Notes under the pieces: generated by a model
Seen by the model: the letters and a program-made list of their open reading frames with translations, nothing else
The model's database searches: none
What the model was told of the DNA's origin: nothing
Made by a program: the position numbers and the translations under genes
Assembly (NCBI GenBank): GCA_022567055.1
Contig: JADFHU010000165.1
Span: forward strand, 1 to 9,426
Direction: 5' to 3'
Source: Planctomycetota bacterium
Lineage (GTDB): Bacteria; Planctomycetota; Phycisphaerae; Sedimentisphaerales; Anaerobacaceae
DNA length: 9,426 bases
Shown here: positions 6,629-9,426 of the stretch, in pieces
Layout of the letters: each line of letters starts with the position of its first letter
Numbering within the stretch: the first letter of the stretch is position 1

Positions 6629-6771
6629 GGGAATAACTCCTCATGGATTGCCATATTTTAGGTCAAATCTACAAAGCCGCGTATTTTATCCCCTGTCTCC
6701 CCACAGGACAAGGCCATTTCTGGCACAGTCAGAGGCAATCGGTAATTAGTGATCCGTTGCGTTTCATATCA
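6629..6771 (-). promoter_or_regulatory. trmD-rplS intergenic leader with short hairpins
   Basis: This 143-base gap is long for an otherwise tight cluster. On the minus strand it holds GCAACGG pairing with CCG-A-TTGC just after trmD (about 6733-6759) and a five-base stem, CCTGT/ACAGG (6692-6696 with 6703-6707), followed by an AT-rich stretch. It could contain a promoter or an autoregulatory leader for L19, as ribosomal protein genes often have, but I recognise no specific leader motif. Confidence 0.3.
6637..6641 (-). promoter_or_regulatory. Shine-Dalgarno site deciding the GTG start of rplS
   Basis: AGGAG on the minus strand sits eight bases before the GTG at 6628. No ATG in this frame gives a full-length bL19 N-terminus. 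Confidence 0.8.
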
Positions 6772-7458
6772 CTATTGTTCCTCCCTTAGCAAGTCAGGCC
6801 GCCAGCGGAGGGTTCGTTCTCGCGCTTGCTCTCGGCGCCAGGTGGCTATCCTGGCATGATCGCCGCTGAGCAGAACCTCCGGCACGCTCATGTCGCGAAA
6901 TACCTCCGGACGCGTGTACTGGGGAAACTCCAACAGCCCGTCCTCGAACGACTCTTCGCGTGGCGAGTCCGCGTGACCCAAGGCGCCGGGAAGCAGACGA
7001 ACCACGGCATCAATAAGCACCATCGCCGCCAACTCACCCCCACTGAGGACATAATCGCCAATGGAAAGCTGCTCGGCCCCCAGTCCCAGGCGAATCCGTT
7101 CGTCGAATCCTTCGTAGCGACCCGCCAACAAAACCAGCCGGTCTTCTCGGCTCAATTCGCGTACACAAACCTGTGTGAGGGGTCTACCCTGGGGGGACAG
7201 CACCAACACCCGCGGTTTCTGCAAGGACTGAGCACAAACGTCCTCAAAACAGTCGAACACCGGACCCGGCATCATCACCATCCCCGGCCCACCCCCATAG
7301 GGCTTGTCATCTACCTTTCGGTAATCGTCCGTGGCATAGTCGCGAATGTTGGTTAGGCACACCTCGACGATGCCACGCTCCTGAGCCCGCCCGAGAATCG
7401 ATGCGCTCAAAGGCGAGGTGAACATCTCCGGGAAAAGGGTCAGGACGTCGATTCTCAT
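6772..7458 (-). CDS. trmD: tRNA (guanine-N1)-methyltransferase TrmD
   Basis: The product is 228 residues, slightly shorter than E. coli TrmD. It transfers methyl from S-adenosylmethionine to N1 of G37 in tRNAs with a G at position 36, which prevents +1 frameshifting. The trefoil-knot SAM-site segments are clear: LSPQGRPL (87-94), LLAGRYEGFDERI (110-122) and SIGDYVLSGGELAAM (132-146). Arg154 and Asp173 (in FEDGLLEFPQYTRP) match the tRNA-binding and catalytic residues of the family. YRKVDDKPYGGGPGM at 46-60 is also typical. The ATG overlaps the rpsP TGA as ATGA, and no separate Shine-Dalgarno site is evident, so translation is probably coupled to rpsP. rimM, which often precedes trmD, is not here. 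Confidence 0.97.
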   Translation of the reverse strand: MRIDVLTLFPEMFTSPLSASILGRAQERGIVEVCLTNIRDYATDDYRKVDDKPYGGGPGMVMMPGPVFDCFEDVCAQSLQKPRVLVLSPQGRPLTQVCVRELSREDRLVLLAGRYEGFDERIRLGLGAEQLSIGDYVLSGGELAAMVLIDAVVRLLPGALGHADSPREESFEDGLLEFPQYTRPEVFRDMSVPEVLLSGDHARIATWRREQARERTLRWRPDLLREEQ

Positions 7459-7877
7459 CCATCGGCGCCCGCGGCCGTGGTGGCTTCTGCGTCTGCTGCT
7501 GCTGCCGCCTTCTCCTCTTCGGCCTTCTTCTGGGCGGCTACCCTCTGCGCCTTATTGAAGAGCTTGCCTTTCTTTTGAGCGATCGCCGCCGCCTTGGCCC
7601 GTCTTATCGCCGCCTTCGCTGCGTGTTCGCTGTGAATGCCATGCTTCTGCAGGATCTGGGCGACGGTGTCAGAGGGAATGGCACCGTGACTCAACCAATA
7701 CTCGGCCCGTTCCTTGTTGAGGACGACCTGCTTGGCCACATCCTTTTCAAGCGGATCAAAATGGCCCAGTTTCTCTAAGACCCTGCCGTCACGGGCCGCG
7801 CGGCTGTCTGTGACATTAATTCTGTAAAAGGGCCGGTGACGACGACCCATTCGGGTTAGCCTTAGCTTTACCGACAT
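7455..7877 (-). CDS. rpsP: 30S ribosomal protein bS16 with Ala/Lys-rich C-terminal extension
   Basis: The product is 140 residues; the core bS16 domain occupies about 1-82 (KLRLTRMGRRHRPFYRI, DSRAARDGRVLEKLGHFDP, RAEYWLSHGAIPSDTV). bS16 is an early-binding protein of the 30S subunit and is needed for its assembly. From about residue 86 a low-complexity helical tail follows, rich in Ala, Lys and Glu (AKAAIRRAKAAA, AEEEKAAAAADAEA), about 55 residues longer than E. coli bS16; such tails occur in several bacterial phyla. AAGGA lies about eight bases before the ATG at 7877. The last four bases overlap trmD (ATGA). The gene follows the small ORF at 7905 by 27 bases, implying co-transcription with ffh. 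Confidence 0.97.
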   Translation of the reverse strand: MSVKLRLTRMGRRHRPFYRINVTDSRAARDGRVLEKLGHFDPLEKDVAKQVVLNKERAEYWLSHGAIPSDTVAQILQKHGIHSEHAAKAAIRRAKAAAIAQKKGKLFNKAQRVAAQKKAEEEKAAAAADAEATTAAGADG

Positions 7878-7904
7878 GACGCTGTTCCTTTCATAGGTGA
7901 CTCA

Positions 7905-8144
7905 TCAATTGTTTTTACCGTGTAGTATATAGCCATTCACAAAGATCGCAAAGTTGGCCGGGTCGGATTTTGCGTCTTCCGCAATTTGCTGCACCTGTGT
8001 GTCGGACAGCGCTGCGACCGCGTCCTTTTCGCGGGGTGTCATGATGGCCACGGCACGCCTGAGTTCTTCAAGCTCTGCCGCTGTCGGCACAGCCAACATC
8101 GCCAATTCGCTCATGCCCTCTCGGTCCGGGAAGGACTGCCGCAT
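7905..8144 (-). CDS. Small uncharacterised protein between ffh and rpsP
   Basis: From the first ATG (8144) the product is 79 residues. I do not recognise a family. It is predicted mostly helical and soluble: an AELEELRRAVAIM helix, TPREKDAVAAL, then DTQVQQIAEDAKSDPANFAIFVNGYIL, ending GKNN; no signal peptide or membrane helix. The open frame continues upstream of this ATG with protein-like residues (DQYLDEVAQFAG), and an ATT at 8201 preceded at nine bases by AGGA (8211-8214) would give 98 residues. The ATG at 8144 is itself preceded closely by GGAAAG, so the start is unresolved. The position inside the ffh-rpsP interval, 27 bases before rpsP, points to co-transcription with translation and targeting genes. 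khpA, often found near rpsP, is not what this is: no KH GxxG motif is present. Confidence 0.7.
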   Translation of the reverse strand: MRQSFPDREGMSELAMLAVPTAAELEELRRAVAIMTPREKDAVAALSDTQVQQIAEDAKSDPANFAIFVNGYILHGKNN

Positions 8145-8212
8145 CAGCTTTCCATAGTGGTTGCCCGCAAATTGAGCGACCTCGTCCAGATACTGATCAA
8201 TTGTCTTTGGTC

Positions 8213-9426
8213 CTATCTGCGTTTTCTGCCCACCTTGCGTCTGGAGACCTTCTTTCGTTTCGATCGCTGCTTGATCTTCCTGCCGGAGGTCATGGCCTGG
8301 GACATCGCATCTATGTTAAAACCACCCGAGAGCAGGCCCCGGATACCACCGAATCCGCCGCCGCTCAGAGACTTCATCATGTCCCGACTGCGTTTAAAGG
8401 TCTTGACCAGACCCGACACATCGTTGGGCTGCACCCCGGCGCCTGCCGCGATCCGTCGGCGGCGTGAGGGATCGATCAGATCGGGATCCTTGCGCTCCTT
8501 CAAGGTCATGGAGTATACCATGGCCTCCATTTGCCGCATCTCTTTTCCGTCAAAGTCCACGTCTTTGATCTGCTCCCCCATGCCCGGCAGCATCTTCATC
8601 ATGTCCTTGACGCCACCCATCTTCTTGACGGCGCTCATCTGCTTGAGGAAGTCATCGAAACCGAAGGTGCCCTTGGCCATCTTCCTTTGCAGTTTTTCGG
8701 CTTCCTCTGCCTCGAAGTGCTCCTGGGCCTTTTCAACCAGGGTAACGACATCTCCCATGCCCAGGATGCGACTCGCCATGCGGTCGGGGTGAAACGCCTC
8801 CAGTTTATCGAGTTTCTCACCCATCCCGACGAACTTGATCGGCTTGCCTGTCACCGCCTTGACGCTCAGGGCCGCACCGCCGCGTGCGTCGCCATCCAGT
8901 TTCGTCAAGATGATGCCATCCAACTCCAGTCGCTCATTGAACTCCTTGGCAGAGTTGACCGCGTCCTGACCCATCATCGCGTCACACACGAGGTAGATCT
9001 GATGTGGCGTCACGGCCTTGGCCACCCGTTCGATCTCCGCCATCATCTCTTCGTCGATGTGGAGTCGACCGGCCGTATCCAGAACGACGACATCATGTCC
9101 GTTCTTGGTGGCGTGCTTCAGCGCCCCCTTGGCCACCCGCACCGGGTCTTTGGTCTCTTCCGTGTAGACGTCGACGCCGACTTGTTCACCCAATACCTGC
9201 AATTGCTGAATGGCCGCCGGACGCTGGAGATCGTCTGCGACCAAGAGGGGGCGTTTTCCCTGGGCTTGGATATACTTTGCCAGTTTTCCGGCGGTGGTCG
9301 TCTTGCCACCGCCCTGCAAGCCGGCCAATAGGATAACGGTGGGTCCCGGCGAGACGTAGTAGATCTTGGAGTCTACCGGCCCCATGAGCTTGGTCAATAC
9401 ATCACTGACGACCTTGACCATCACCT
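8213..9426 (-). CDS. ffh: Signal recognition particle protein Ffh (SRP54), 5' end beyond window
   Basis: The visible part is about 404 codons, reading in from the right edge; the first ATG inside the window (9421) is internal, because the sequence there corresponds to the end of the N domain. The GTPase (NG) part shows the P-loop GLQGGGKTTT, the region ADDLQRPAAIQQL, DTAGRLHIDEEMM, DAMMGQDAVNSA and TKLDGDARGGAA. FVGMGEKLDKLEAFHPDRMASRILGMGD follows, leading into the Met-rich M domain (FLKQMSAVKKMGG, MMKMLPGMGEQ, SRRRRIAAGAGVQ) that binds 4.5S RNA and signal sequences. The end is a strongly basic tail of about 20 residues (KQRSKRKKVSRRKVGRKRR), longer and more basic than in E. coli. It forms the cytosolic particle that brings nascent membrane proteins to FtsY. 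It leads the cluster read toward rpsP, trmD and rplS. Confidence 0.97.
   Translation of the reverse strand, partial: VMVKVVSDVLTKLMGPVDSKIYYVSPGPTVILLAGLQGGGKTTTAGKLAKYIQAQGKRPLLVADDLQRPAAIQQLQVLGEQVGVDVYTEETKDPVRVAKGALKHATKNGHDVVVLDTAGRLHIDEEMMAEIERVAKAVTPHQIYLVCDAMMGQDAVNSAKEFNERLELDGIILTKLDGDARGGAALSVKAVTGKPIKFVGMGEKLDKLEAFHPDRMASRILGMGDVVTLVEKAQEHFEAEEAEKLQRKMAKGTFGFDDFLKQMSAVKKMGGVKDMMKMLPGMGEQIKDVDFDGKEMRQMEAMVYSMTLKERKDPDLIDPSRRRRIAAGAGVQPNDVSGLVKTFKRSRDMMKSLSGGGFGGIRGLLSGGFNIDAMSQAMTSGRKIKQRSKRKKVSRRKVGRKRR

Noticed and set aside
8531..9331. Long plus-strand frame (266 codons) opposite ffh
   Set aside because: It is the antisense of a strongly conserved ffh frame; the His/Leu/Asp-rich composition is what reverse reading of that gene gives.

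Overview
The window is 9,426 bases of bacterial chromosome, probably from an uncultured lineage related to Planctomycetota, Lentisphaerota, Verrucomicrobiota or Hydrogenedentota. That placement is an inference. It rests on a fused HisH-HisF gene, a large secreted protein combining lamin-tail, chitobiase/hexosaminidase C-terminal and CotH domains, an Ala/Lys-rich tail on ribosomal protein bS16, and an rpsP-trmD-rplS cluster without rimM.

Layout. Positions 1-899 (minus strand) hold the first 299 codons of a fused imidazole glycerol phosphate synthase. This is a complete HisH glutaminase followed in frame by the start of HisF, and the gene runs off the left edge. Positions about 880-1411 (plus strand) hold a short reading frame resembling periplasmic Spy/CpxP/ZraP-type helical proteins, but with no signal peptide or anchor, so it may be a 5'-truncated remnant. 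Positions 1539-4490 (plus strand) encode a 983-residue secreted LTD/CHB_HEX/CotH protein with its own extended -10 promoter and a good Shine-Dalgarno site. A GC-rich hairpin region (4518-4600) separates it from a convergent minus-strand gene for a roughly seven-helix membrane protein of unknown function (4726-5430).

Positions 5431-5822 have no gene. The right-hand half is a 182-bp palindromic, MITE-like element (5643-5824) with 27-bp terminal inverted repeats that match at 26 positions. Its outer end supplies two of the three bases of the yraN stop codon. Positions 5823-9426 (minus strand) form a housekeeping cluster read right to left: ffh (SRP54 protein, 5' end off the window), a small uncharacterised protein, rpsP, trmD (ATGA overlap with rpsP), rplS (GTG start) and yraN. 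The cluster couples protein targeting, ribosomal proteins and tRNA m1G37 methylation. khpA, rimM and rnhB, which often sit in this cluster in other bacteria, are absent from it here.

I see no defence system, CRISPR array, tRNA or rRNA. The items most worth a second look are the palindromic element abutting yraN, the eukaryote-like HisHF fusion, the truncated Spy-like frame in the hisHF upstream region, and the small ffh-rpsP intergenic protein, which may start at a non-AUG codon.
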